A stretch of DNA of 64,000 bases from Endocalyx cinctus (taxonomy: Eukaryota > Ascomycota > Sordariomycetes > Amphisphaeriales > Apiosporaceae). Both the position numbers and the translations under genes were made by a program. Positions 37,749 through 48,010 of the stretch are shown here, piece by piece. Positions within the stretch are counted from its first letter, which is position 1; each line of letters opens with the position of its first letter. A model generated the notes under the pieces. It was given only the letters and a program-made list of their open reading frames with translations, was not told where the DNA came from and did not search any database. The stretch is from the NCBI GenBank assembly GCA_001600455.1, contig BCKC01000001.1:4428441-4492440 (forward strand), given 5' to 3'.

Positions 37749-40541
37749 ATGACACATTTTCTTTCTGCACCGCGGATCGTGTTATTGGCGGTCCATCTGG
37801 CCACCAAATCCGATGTCAAGAGCTTAACTGCGTTGAGCGCTCAACATAATAATATCCTACGAGACGACCTGTTACTACGCATCCTTCTCACCTGTCTACC
37901 AGAAACACTAAGATCCGAGAAATATGTCTCTCTTATTGAACGTATCGAAAAAGGAACCTTCGAGTCCGACATCGAACCACGAGAAATCGACTGCTCCTCT
38001 GTTTTGGATATAACGGATGAAGAAGCCACCAAGAAAATTCGAAAGTTACATTTGTTACCTTTGACTTTTAAAAATGCACCGGAGGAGTCATTGCAGGATC
38101 CTATCTCGCTTTTCTTAATGCATAGGTCGTATCGTGTCGACCAAGAAGCCGGCTTGTTGACCCAACTTCCCGACTTGATCACCCCTTTCCTTGACCATGC
38201 GCCTTGTATTCGGACCTGGATGATATCAGCTCTGCTTCCATTGCTTCGGCGAAATTACGAATTCTATCCAGAGAATCCCATACCTCATACCCTTTTTGAA
38301 TTCGAACACTTAGACGACTGCACCGCTGTGTCTCTACTGCTCGAGCAGACTGGAGCTCGCGAACAAGATTTACCTTTTGTGGGAAGGGACCTGCGGAGTT
38401 TGATAGGCCCATGGCTATATAGCCCAGCAAGATGGAACCAGCACGGTGATCAAACCGAGATCTCTTCGGGAAATGGGAGCTCCGTATCTCAGACGGCTTG
38501 CCCAGCGTGGGAGGAAGTGCTTAAATGGCTAACTACTCAAGCGTCCAAATCATGGAAAGTTGCTGTCAAGGTTGTGGACCAATGGGATGGTCCAGATGAC
38601 GTCGATCTAGGGGGCCACGGGTCGATGTGGCTGGATGATGAAGCCAAACAACATCTCGAAATGAGATACGCCCGCGCTGCTCTCGCCTCCGCATATCTAG
38701 TCCCCGAGGCCTCAGTTGAGGCCCTCGTAGGTGTTAACAGTATCATCTCTAAGATCATGACTCTTCTGGATCAGGACCCTTGCCCCACCTTACAAGTTGC
38801 ATCCTCTCTTCTCCCACCATTCATTGACCTGGAAGGAGAACGAATCCTTCATGTTAAGAACGCCAAGTATATGCGCAATGACTTACTCGACGAATCTAAC
38901 TTGATTACCGCTCCTAATAAAATATCGACCCAACTTTTAAATGCCCTGACTCTAAGCGCATTCATCTTAACCAAAGCTGGTACTGCTTGCACCGTCCGGA
39001 GAGCTGGAGAGCTAGCATTCCTGCAGGCTGAACGGGAGCAAAAAGCCGATGCCTTACGATTTATAAAGTCCTGCGAGATTGGAAATAAGAATGACGACAA
39101 GTACTGGATTAGAGTTCGCAATGAACTTCTCTGGCTACGAGACTGGGGTGCCGAAGAAGCATCGGACTCGACCGATATCCAGAGCTACGGTGTTTTTGGC
39201 CAATTAAAGAAAGAGTTCTTAGAAATTGAATGCTTGAAAGCATTTCTGTCACATTCTCGCTATTCTCTTGCTAGGTCAATTTACGAGGTCTCTCATGAAA
39301 TGCCTCTCAACGAGGATATTCTTCGAGAGAATGTGGTTGCAGCTGCCATGAAGGCTTACGATAACGCTTCAAATCCTCACAGAGGACGAGGTGGTCTATT
39401 GAAATGTGATGATATGCAAGTTTCTCGTATATTCCCCTTTTCACCGTTTAACAGTGGGCTAACATCATGATTTAGAATTCACGCATTTCCTAAAACTTTG
39501 GGAGACTCCCACCCTGATTTTAAGCGTATCGACTGCTTGCTAAGAGCGACGCACGCCTTGAGCGAGTACCGGTTGGTATTGAAGAAAGGAGAACCATTCA
39601 CGCCTGCTGTCCTGAGAGTGCACGCAGATCCTATCTCGATTATTGCAAAAGTATTGGAGCAAAATCCAAAGAGCTATACGAAAGTGCAAGACTTCTTGGA
39701 GATAGGAGCAAATATGGTTGATGCTGGTCTGCTAGATCGCAAAAATGTAGGGAAGACTAAAGTTTTGCCTGAACAAGTATTAGAGCAACATCTAGAAGTC
39801 GAGCAACGGATCACCGCGTTGTGCGTAGATGCTGCACTTGTCGAGGATGACTTTGAGACGGCATACTCGTATATCGTCAACCGCGTCGCCTCGATCGCTG
39901 GTCGTGCCGCAACCAGCAAACCCGATAACTATTCGTGGAAAGCGGCTCTAGAAGCAGGGAAATATCGCCGTACGGCTCGGACGCTTAAGCCGACACATAT
40001 CGGAACGGCGAGTGGAAATCTCGAGATCCGTCATCTCGAACAGCGCATCGAGTGCCTATCCACGGCCCTGCGAATCGCACCCCCTACCACACTTCAGGAA
40101 ATTTTGAAAGTATTTCGGAAGTGCGAAGAAGAATTGCATGCGGCCGTCATGGCGGACGAGGTACAGGAGTCGGCCTGGGATGACCAGGGTGATTTCCAGG
40201 CCATGCCGGGCGCCTTTAGTAGTACGGTCCCAGCGGGTGTGACCGCGGCCAGAGGCGGTGCGGCGCTGAAGTCTCATCGCGCGGAGGAGGCTCCCATGTC
40301 CCTCTTCGACTTATCTAGAGCTAGCATATCCCGTGCGCAACGCAACTTTTCGGCCTTGTCGAGTCTGCAGCGTAGTGAGCATACGAACGCCAGTAGTAGT
40401 AGTAATAGATCCGAGGAAGAAGAGCACGGCCCCCGCGTCAGGAAGCGTGATCAGTTGAGAGAAGCGGCTGTTGGGACTTTGGCGTCCGGAGTAGGCTGGC
40501 TAATCGGCGCGCAACCTGCTGATAGGACGCAGGATGAATGA
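37749..40541 (+). CDS. SEC39: Sec39 domain protein, Dsl1 ER-tethering complex
   Basis: Two exons (37749-39415 and 39476-40541) encode 910 aa. The start MTHFLSAPRIVLLAVHLATK is the first in-frame ATG and matches the usual beginning of fungal Sec39 proteins. The whole protein is helical and Leu-rich, as expected for an alpha-solenoid; examples are LPDLITPFLDHAPCIRTWM and FGQLKKEFLEIECLKAFLSH. Sec39 (animal NBAS) joins Dsl1 and Tip20 in the complex that captures Golgi-derived COPI vesicles at the ER. The single intron (39416-39475) has a GC donor (GCAAGT) and CTAAC branch; GT alternatives nearby put the downstream exon out of frame. The C-terminal ~100 residues are Ser/Glu/Arg-rich. Confidence 0.88.
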
Positions 40542-41469
40542 TGAGTTCCTAGGTAATAATGGTGCTACGAGATAAAAATGATGCAGTTACGTCAGAATTG
40601 ATAATTTTGTTACTTATATGTATGTAATATTGGGTTAAATAAGCTATGGTAGCTGGCATAGGGGTAGACTTTGAAAATATTTTGACGTCTACCCAGGAGT
40701 AGAGCTAGGCCCGTTAGGAAGTTTCCTTCTACTAACACAGATGATAGAATTATTCGGATTTCTAAGAGATCAAGATGTATACATATAGGTCAGGTGTCTG
40801 GGTGTGTAATGTGGCTGGCGGTTATTCCTTTGCAAGCCACCCCCTTGATTAAGCTATGTACACTTCCTCCTTGATTGTGGCGCATCCAAGATCTTTGATG
40901 CTATCTTTCCCATATATTCTTATCAACAACACTCCAACTTTATCGCCATGGAACGCAATTCCACCTCATTGAAAAAAACCTCGTACCTTTCTACGAAATC
41001 GGGTTTTTTTTTTTCTTCAATCAGATCCTACTACTTGCCTCTAAACATGTGCTCAGTACTCAAGTTAATGGTTTACATTGATTACCGTGCTTTTATTACC
41101 CGTTAAGGAAATTCTCAGTATTTTAAGACCAACATATCATGGCCGTAGATAAAGACACTAACCTACTTACAACCCGAAACCAACTCAATTTTAAGAATCT
41201 GACCGAAAGCGGGTAATTTTCAAAAAAAAAAAATCATATTCTTTGTTCATTAAACGAAGTAAGCAAATTATCTGTGTCTTTTACGCTTTCCACGTACAAA
41301 GAGGGCATTACTTATTTCGTTGTATATGCTAAAGGATAGCACACATAATTTGGTTCACTAGGACACTTATTCCCCGCCCCTGTCTCTGTCTGTCAATAAC
41401 TTCTTTTCCCCTTAAAAATGGCGTTTTGGGGGTTTGCGGTTAGAGCTTCCTTACGCCTCCAACGCAAGG
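40542..41469. other. Intergenic between SEC39 and kinase-like gene
   Basis: T-rich tract near 41006-41017 and A-run at 41221-41232. Nothing coding. Confidence 0.5.
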
Positions 41470-43280
41470 ATGTCTGGGGATAGTGATGAATATAGCGAGG
41501 AACAGCTCACCCAAGAGCTGCGAGACTTGTTCATGCCGCAAGCGCCACGGTTTCGCTTTGACGGTTTCGTTGCCAAGGGCGGGTTCGGCTTTTGTTTTCG
41601 AGTCATCGAGACAATACCAGCGCCGCCGCGGCGACCCCGATTTCGGATACCCTCGCCGGCACAGATTGCGGGCCAGGCGGTGCGGGGCGTCAAAAGAGCG
41701 CGGTCAATATCACCATTGGCCCTAGCAGGTCAGGCTATAGAGAAAATTAAGAAAGCAAGAAGATTTTCGCCAATTAGCTCATTGGTCAATTTGAAAAACT
41801 CCATCACTAAAAGGGGGTCGACAGACGGGAACGACTCTTCTCGGTCTTCATTATCCGCATCTGGATCCGGGTCCGGGTCCGGGTCTGGGTCTGGGTCTGG
41901 GTCTGGGCCCGCTCCTGTACCCGCTCCTGTACCCGCTCCTGGTTCCGCGCCTGGTTCCGCGCCTGGGTCCAGATCTCCGTCTCCGCCTGGGTCCGCGTCC
42001 CCTTTATCGTCATCATCATCGAATAGCGAAACCGTACGAAGATTATGCATCAAACGAGCCGCGAACACCGACTCGGAGGCTGATTTACGGCAAGAGATCA
42101 TGTTGCTAACCCGACTTAGTGGTAGTATGCACATCGTCAAAATCATCGCCGCCAGGGACGACCCGTCAGAAGTAGCGGCCGAGCTAAGGACTCGTCCGTT
42201 TCCGCGCGTCCCCCCGGCTTCAAACGATTTCTTAGCCGGCCTAGACCGACCAGTTCTCGTGCTAGAGTACCTTGAGAACGGATCTTTGCAGAACCTCTAC
42301 TACAAGCTTATTGAGATATATCCAACTCTGGGCCCGATACGGAACCGTATTCTATGGCATTTTTACTTATGTAGTAAGATCTCTCTCTCTCTCTTTCTCT
42401 CTCTGGTATTTTCGCTTCTTTGCCTTTCTCACTTGATTCATCCTTACCAATCTATAAAATTTGATTTAATAAGTCGTATTATAGTCACTAGAGCATGTAT
42501 CGCATTTGCATATCCACCAGGAAAACCAATAGGTGAACCGCCAGTATTAGAAGAGATACCAGCGGACAGGGAGCCGGCCAACTTATCCCACGATGATACG
42601 CACATGGGAAACTGTACGTCTTTCTCCTCTCTATTTTCCTGGAAGTAGAATATCAGCCCTATTCTCTGTATTATGGAGTGTTTTTAACGTGAATTGTTTT
42701 TTTATATGTAGTTTTGATAGGTTCCCTTGACCCAGAATTTCCAGAACACGCCCTCATTCCTACGGTAAAGGTTATTGACTTTGGATTTGGGGCGGATACA
42801 AATGCAAATGGGCTTCAACAGAACATGTTCGCCTTCAATTCCGTAAGCCTTCGAATTTCATGATAGATACATCAATTCCGGAGCGGAGGAAGAGAAGGAA
42901 GGAACCCTGAGCTAACTTTTAGCTACCTGTCTTTAGATGTTCAGAACCCTTACACTTCTAGCAGAAGACAATCTCGAGACGGATCTTAGCGAGCTTCTCC
43001 TAAGGACCGGTAAGTCAATTTATTTAGTTACTCTTACTCCTTCTTAGAAATCATGTTGCTAATTCACATTGTCCTTTGATTAGTGGATGAGAATCCAGAT
43101 GAAAGGCCGGATCTCGCGATGATGTTGGACGTGGCTATGGATGCTGTAAAAAATAAAACCGAGGCATCTTATCTGCTTAATGAGTGGCCTGAAAGTGACG
43201 AGGCGATTAAAGAGTTCATACAAGTAGCCATATACGACGCAGACAGGAGTTTAGGGGCAGACAGAACACCTGTCGCATGA
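41470..43280 (+). CDS. Protein kinase-like protein with large low-complexity insertion
   Basis: Five exons (41470-42373, 42485-42613, 42712-42842, 42937-43009, 43084-43280) encode 477 aa. Kinase landmarks are present in order. They are a glycine loop FVAKGGFGF (33-41), a probable ATP-binding Lys195 (RLCIKRA), an alpha-C Glu209, a hinge LVLEYLENGSL (about 263-273), a catalytic loop HDDTHMGN (His337, Asp339, Asn344) and a DFG motif (Asp367). The C-lobe is short, only about 110 residues. Residues 46-190 separate the glycine loop from Lys195 and contain (GS)n and (PAPV)n repeats. Fungal genomes hold many such divergent kinases of unknown role. All key catalytic residues seem present, so activity is possible. 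Substrate and pathway unknown. Confidence 0.78.
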
Positions 43281-43781
43281 GGGAGTAAGCCCTCATCAAA
43301 ACATCGACGTTTTGAACTAAATCAGCCAAGCCAGGAGCTACTTTCAGGAAATGAAGCTGGAAATACATAGTGGTTATGTCCAAAGGCCAAGGACTAATTC
43401 ATAGGAAAAAGTAAAGGGCGGTTGAGACTGAGTACATACTGTACGTAACAACGAAGTGTGACATTTTGAAGACCAATATATTATAATTGATATGTATATT
43501 TTCTAAACGCAAAAGTATATTCCATTGACTTTATACGAGCTTTCGAAATTAAGCTTCCTTATATTGAGGTCATAGTGTATTTTGCCTTCTCAACTTTACT
43601 TTCTGAGCGCTCCTGTTGAATGCGACTCTACCTTGCCCAACTTTTTTTTCTTTCTTTCTTTCTTTCTTTCTTTTCTTTTTTCTCACTATTATAAATTTCG
43701 TTATAGGCTGTTGAAAAGCTTCAAGAGATCTAATCTTGAACTAATATTGAATATTATAGTCCCCCATCCTTCCCCATTATC

Positions 43782-43813
<32 letters not shown>

Positions 43814-43847
43814 TTTTTTTTTTTTTAAAGTTACCACTCACTCGTAC
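43281..43847. other. Convergent intergenic with TTTC repeats and poly-C tract
   Basis: Contains (TTTC)n at about 43646-43672 and a C31-T13 run described separately. No coding sequence. Confidence 0.6.
43783..43826. repeat. Homopolymer C31 followed by T13
   Basis: 31 consecutive C bases then 13 T, 22 nt beyond the 3' end of the MetE-like gene on the minus strand (there G31 after A13). Very long C runs are rare and error-prone in sequencing. Confidence 0.85.
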
Positions 43848-44993
43848 TCAAATGCCTAAAGCCTTAGACGCCATTCTCGCTCCCTGAACCCGATTCGCAA
43901 TCTTCTGGAACGCTATATCACGTGCGAAATCGGGACTACCATGCTTAGGCTTGAGATCGATGCTGAACGGGCTGAATCCGCAGTCGTCGGTGGCGCCTAG
44001 CTGGTCCTTGGGTATATACTTGGCGGCCGTCTGCAGTGCCTCGCTGATCTCCTCGGCTGTCTCGATGCGCGGGTCTAGCGGGTTGATGACGCCTACGAAG
44101 GCCACTTGCTTAACGCCGTTGGCGTCGCGACGGATCGTTTCACCGATTTCTTTATAAACAGATTCCTTTTCTTTCTCGCTCGCGAGCTGTATGAGAAAGT
44201 ACCCTGCGTTCATCTGGAACAGGGTAGGGAGGAGCTCGTGGTAAGGTACGTCCGAGCTGTGGACGGAATCGCAGTCCCCGCCGGGACAAGTGTGCACACC
44301 GATGTTCATGCGCTCTTCTGACGTGAACCGGTCTAGAACTAGGTTGTTGATGCTGACGAATTCTTGTAGTAGATTTGCATTGGTCCAAGGATTCCGAGGG
44401 TCCTTTTTCGCTGTCAGTCTTCCCTCGGTGAAATCGATGGACACCCTCTTGGCCCCGGCCTCGAAACACCCGCGGATATCCTTTTCACACTCGTTGACCA
44501 GGTCCTTGACGAATTCTTTCTTTGGGTAACCTGCGACCTCTCCATCCAAGGGGTAGAGTAAGTACATCATAGAAGGTGAGATGACGGCCGTTTTCATTGA
44601 ACATTTTTTCGGGTATGAGTTGTTCTTCTCGAAATTCTCATGCGCGTATGTTTTGTATTTGAATGGACCTTTCGTAAGGCGCGGTAGCTGACGATGGTGA
44701 CCATCGTCAAAGATAGCGAAAAACTGGCCATCCGGCTCGAGGTTGCTCGAAAGACCCTTACCACCGAGTGTATCGATGATGGGATAAGTTGCGAAGCTGC
44801 TGACGCGCGCCTCGCCGTCGGTAACAAACACTTCTCCTGTCTCCTCCAGACGATTGATCGAATCTATAGCGGCCTTATCTTGGGCCGCAATTAGCTCCTC
44901 TTTGTTAATTGTGCCCTGGTCGTACTTGGCAAATGCTTCTTGTAGAAACACGGGCCTTGGCAAAGATCCCACAACTTCGGTTGGAATAGGCAT
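43848..44993 (-). CDS. MetE-like protein (cobalamin-independent methionine synthase, C-terminal catalytic-domain type)
   Basis: Single exon, 381 aa, starting MPIPTEVVGSLPRPVFLQEA. The UROD/MetE-like barrel carries the zinc-site pattern: His234 and Cys236 in GVHTCPGGDCD, and Cys338 in GATDDCGFSPF. VTDGEARVSSF near residue 58 and FVGVINPLDPRIE near 299 are also typical. Full-length methionine synthase MetE is about 760 aa with two barrels; this protein has only one. Family members of this size are methyltransferases of unsettled substrate, possibly homocysteine with a small-molecule methyl donor. The usual Zn ligands suggest an active thiol methyltransferase. Cytosolic by absence of signals. 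Confidence 0.85.
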   Translation of the reverse strand: MPIPTEVVGSLPRPVFLQEAFAKYDQGTINKEELIAAQDKAAIDSINRLEETGEVFVTDGEARVSSFATYPIIDTLGGKGLSSNLEPDGQFFAIFDDGHHRQLPRLTKGPFKYKTYAHENFEKNNSYPKKCSMKTAVISPSMMYLLYPLDGEVAGYPKKEFVKDLVNECEKDIRGCFEAGAKRVSIDFTEGRLTAKKDPRNPWTNANLLQEFVSINNLVLDRFTSEERMNIGVHTCPGGDCDSVHSSDVPYHELLPTLFQMNAGYFLIQLASEKEKESVYKEIGETIRRDANGVKQVAFVGVINPLDPRIETAEEISEALQTAAKYIPKDQLGATDDCGFSPFSIDLKPKHGSPDFARDIAFQKIANRVQGARMASKALGI

Positions 44994-45142
44994 TTTTTTC
45001 TTCGAACTAATAGGGAAAAGAAAGTACTAGAATTTATGCTCTGTGCTCTATTTGAAATGTTATGTATTTTCATTGATTATCAGAAAGTTGAGTAATCTTT
45101 TCGAGAGGAGTTTTTGGGAAAAAGAGTATATAGTCATAACAG

Positions 45143-45480
45143 TTAGTACCCCTCAAAAAATGGATTGCGGATCCGGGGAAGGATGGAGCCCCGGGGTTGG
45201 ACAACGAAACCATTCGGACCAGACGGAAGAGCAGGATCGTCTCTCGTAAGCGTAGCTAAGACAGAACGGTACTAATTGACTGAAATATGACGTGTGAAGA
45301 ATAGATAACCAAGAAAAGGTCGTTGATCTTTATCCCTTATTCGTTTACAATTCTCAGTGCGGTCAGGGATCTCTGTCCTCACTCACTTTCAATCACACCT
45401 GTCATTCCGGCCCCCCAATCGTCTCCAGTCATATACATTCTGTCGTCGTCGCTCACCAACTTCGTGTCATTGTCAGCCAT
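45143..45480 (-). CDS. Small two-exon candidate gene (68 aa), unrecognised
   Basis: Exon 1 (45480-45387) starts at ATG and reads MADNDTKLVSDDDRMYMTGD followed by DWGAGMTGVIE. It ends at a GTGAGT donor. A 131-nt intron ends at CTTAG (45256), and exon 2 (45255-45143) reads TLTRDDPALPSGPNGFVVQP, then RGSILPRIRNPFFEGY and stop. The joined frame is continuous, composition is protein-like (acidic start, Pro/Gly-rich end), and both ends have normal signals. I do not recognise a family and see no membrane segment. It sits in the gap between the MetE-like gene and the hydroxyacid dehydrogenase, on the same strand. A further upstream exon is possible. Confidence 0.5.
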
Positions 45481-45804
45481 TCTGAATAGGTTGTTACAGC
45501 GTATCATAGGTCATCGAAGAGAGCAGCAGAAGTGCATCAATGTAGCAGCACTACGGAGAGTCCCTTCCAGAGTAGTGACACTATTTAGGGTTAACAGCGC
45601 GTCCGAAGTCGCAGGCTTATTGCATGCCCAGATACCAAATCGACCGCTGCGTATTGAGTTGTCACAAAGCTTGGCGAAGATCCTATGAATTATCAGAAAT
45701 TTCTGGAATTTGGCCGAAGATCTTCGGTCAAAGTATTTTAACCTAGAAACCTATGTAGCATGGACCTCGTTAAGCCTGGAATCAGGACGCGACTTCTCAT
45801 TTGT
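45481..45804. other. Short intergenic gap
   Basis: 324 bp upstream of the small gene and downstream of the dehydrogenase. No element identified. Confidence 0.5.
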
Positions 45805-46955
45805 TTAATTTTTAACCTCTGCTGCTTCTTCGAAAGCCTTGGCGTTGACGGGTGTCAATGGCTTTCCAATAAATCCTCCGTCGCTCCCCACGACGGCAAG
45901 TATATTTTTCATAGCATTTAGCTCGAAGTTAATCCTAGTGTTCAAAGCTCCCCCTCCGATATGCGTGGTCAGGGTGACATTTTCCATTTTGGCCAATTCC
46001 TTCGAGACTTGCGGCTCGTTGTAATGCACGTCTAGTGCCGCAGCGGCGATCTTACCACTCTTTAAGGCCTCTATAAGCGCATCTTCATGAACAATGGGAC
46101 CTCTAGCAGTGTTGATGAGACGGGAACCGTCCTTCATTGCCGCAAAAGCTTCAGCGTTGATTAAATCCTGCGTATGCTTATTTAGAGGTGTGTGAAGGCT
46201 AACGCAATCGGCGGCGTTTAATAAGCTATGGAGTGTCTTGTGGAAAGTCGCACCGAGCTCCTCTTCAACTTCTTTTGGCGCTCGTACGACATCGTAGTAG
46301 TGTATTTCCATACCAAGAGCCGCCCTTGCTTTATAGGCCAATTTCTTGCTGATATTACCCAAGCCCACAATGCCGAGAACATGACCACGAGGGTTCGCTG
46401 ATATGGTTGCAATCAGTTTATGTGTCGCGTTGAAGATCTCGGGGTCGCATGTGCGAGCTGCGAGCTGAGATCGGGTGAAGTTCCGGAAAACAGAAAGAAT
46501 CATGTACAAGCCAGTATCGGAAACAGCTTCATCAGATGCTCCCGCTCCGTTTGCGTACCATATCCGGCGATGACCAAGAGCGTCCACGTCTGCCCAGTTG
46601 TAGCCGGCACCGGCAGAGGCAAAAATGCGTACAGACGATGGAAGAAGTGAGATCAATTCATCATCCCATTGGCCCATCTCACCACCTGTTTGAAAATGCG
46701 GGCGATATATTGCTGAAAAGTTCCCGTATCTGTTATTCCATACGATTAGAGACTGGGCTAGGTATGACGCTTATCATAAGACTGAGCTCTCTCGAGATTG
46801 GAAACATACTTTCCATCCTTCAAAGCTTGCATAAAAGACGACCTGTCCGCTTCTTCGCTACGGACAACTTGAAAGCGTTTACAAAATTCATTTTGGTAGA
46901 AATCATGGTTGTACTTTATTGGCTCGCCAATGTGAAGAACTATCGGTTTCGACAT
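45805..46955 (-). CDS. D-isomer-specific 2-hydroxyacid dehydrogenase, NAD(P)-dependent
   Basis: Two exons (46955-46810 and 46729-45805) encode 356 aa. The first exon starts MSKPIVLHIGEPIKYNHDF; the join gives LKDGKYGNFSAIYRPHFQ, which fits the catalytic domain. The Rossmann motif is GIVGLGNISKKLA. SLHTPLN, INTARGPIVHE (with the catalytic Arg), ALDVHYNEPQ (Glu) and LTTHIGGG (His) follow in order and supply the active site. Such enzymes reduce 2-oxoacids such as glyoxylate or hydroxypyruvate; the exact substrate is unknown. Length is slightly above the usual ~320-340. No targeting signal is evident. Confidence 0.92.
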
Positions 46956-48010
46956 TATTGGTACAAGTCTGGAACAATTGGCAGTGAAATATTTGAGAAA
47001 TATGTTTGGAGAATTGTGAGGATAGTAACAATTGAAATTTGGAGAATAGAGTAAAGGGAAGATAATAGGGGGTCAAGGAACTTAGTGGAGTTATATGGAG
47101 ATCGGAGAGAAGGCCGAGCTAATCTAATAATTAAGTATTTCCCGAACGGCGACGCTCATTATATACTTCTCTCGGAAGATATTATACCGGGAATTTAATA
47201 TTGAATTGCGCCTTTCAAGTAGTATTTAATCGTGTGACCTCATCCACTTTGAACAGCTCCGCATCCGAATGTGACATTATTGACGATGTATGATACAATT
47301 CTGGAGCGTCGAAATTATCTTCAGAGGAGCCGACACCGGTATTTGCTTTAGTATTTACTGTCTGGTTCAGACTTATGGCTTGAACCGGGCAAAGATATAT
47401 ATATATATATATAAGCATAGCGTTGATGAAGTACGGATCCGATGATATAGATAGTTTCATTGTACGGCCGGATCCGAACTACGGCCCCGGGAATACCAGT
47501 CTAATAAATTTGATTAGTCAAAAGGACGGGAATACGGAGTTTAGTTACTTAACTTAGCATATTTCTTCATGAAATCCCTTGGGTTATAATAACATGATCA
47601 AGCGGCGATTTTATTGAAATATAAACGATAGTATCAATGTGGTAATTCTATCTTCGCTCTTCTTCCCTATCTATCGTGATTTTGCTTATCATCTTAACCA
47701 TTCCCATAGGGTCGAGTTTCTACCTGCCATTCTGGGAGAGAACAAAAGCGACTTCTCTCGTGATATGACAGGCATCGATATTGCAAAGTCTTCCGTCCTG
47801 GTAAATAGAACTTGAAATTATTTTAAGCGTAAGTCATGATCGGATCTTGTTCAAACGCATAAATTCCCAAATCGGCTCCAAGCCCGGTAGAGATGTTTAT
47901 GTCATTAATTATGATATGGTCGAACAAACATCTGGCTATATCAGGGAGAGGGTCTTGGATTCAGTTATATTGTGATTGTCTCATTCTGTCAAAAGGCAGC
48001 GACTCTACGC
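46956..48010. other. Intergenic between dehydrogenase and HET gene
   Basis: Includes a (TA)n tract near 47395-47413. An 81-codon ATG frame on minus (47460-47215) with a Tyr/Ile repeat encoded by the TA tract is not supported otherwise. Confidence 0.5.

Noticed and set aside
45323..45688. 121-codon plus-strand frame
   Set aside because: Overlaps the better-supported spliced small gene on the minus strand and has no motif.
43848..46955. Three same-strand genes (MetE-like, small gene, dehydrogenase) considered as a metabolic cluster
   Set aside because: No shared pathway, separate promoters, and no transporter or regulator nearby.
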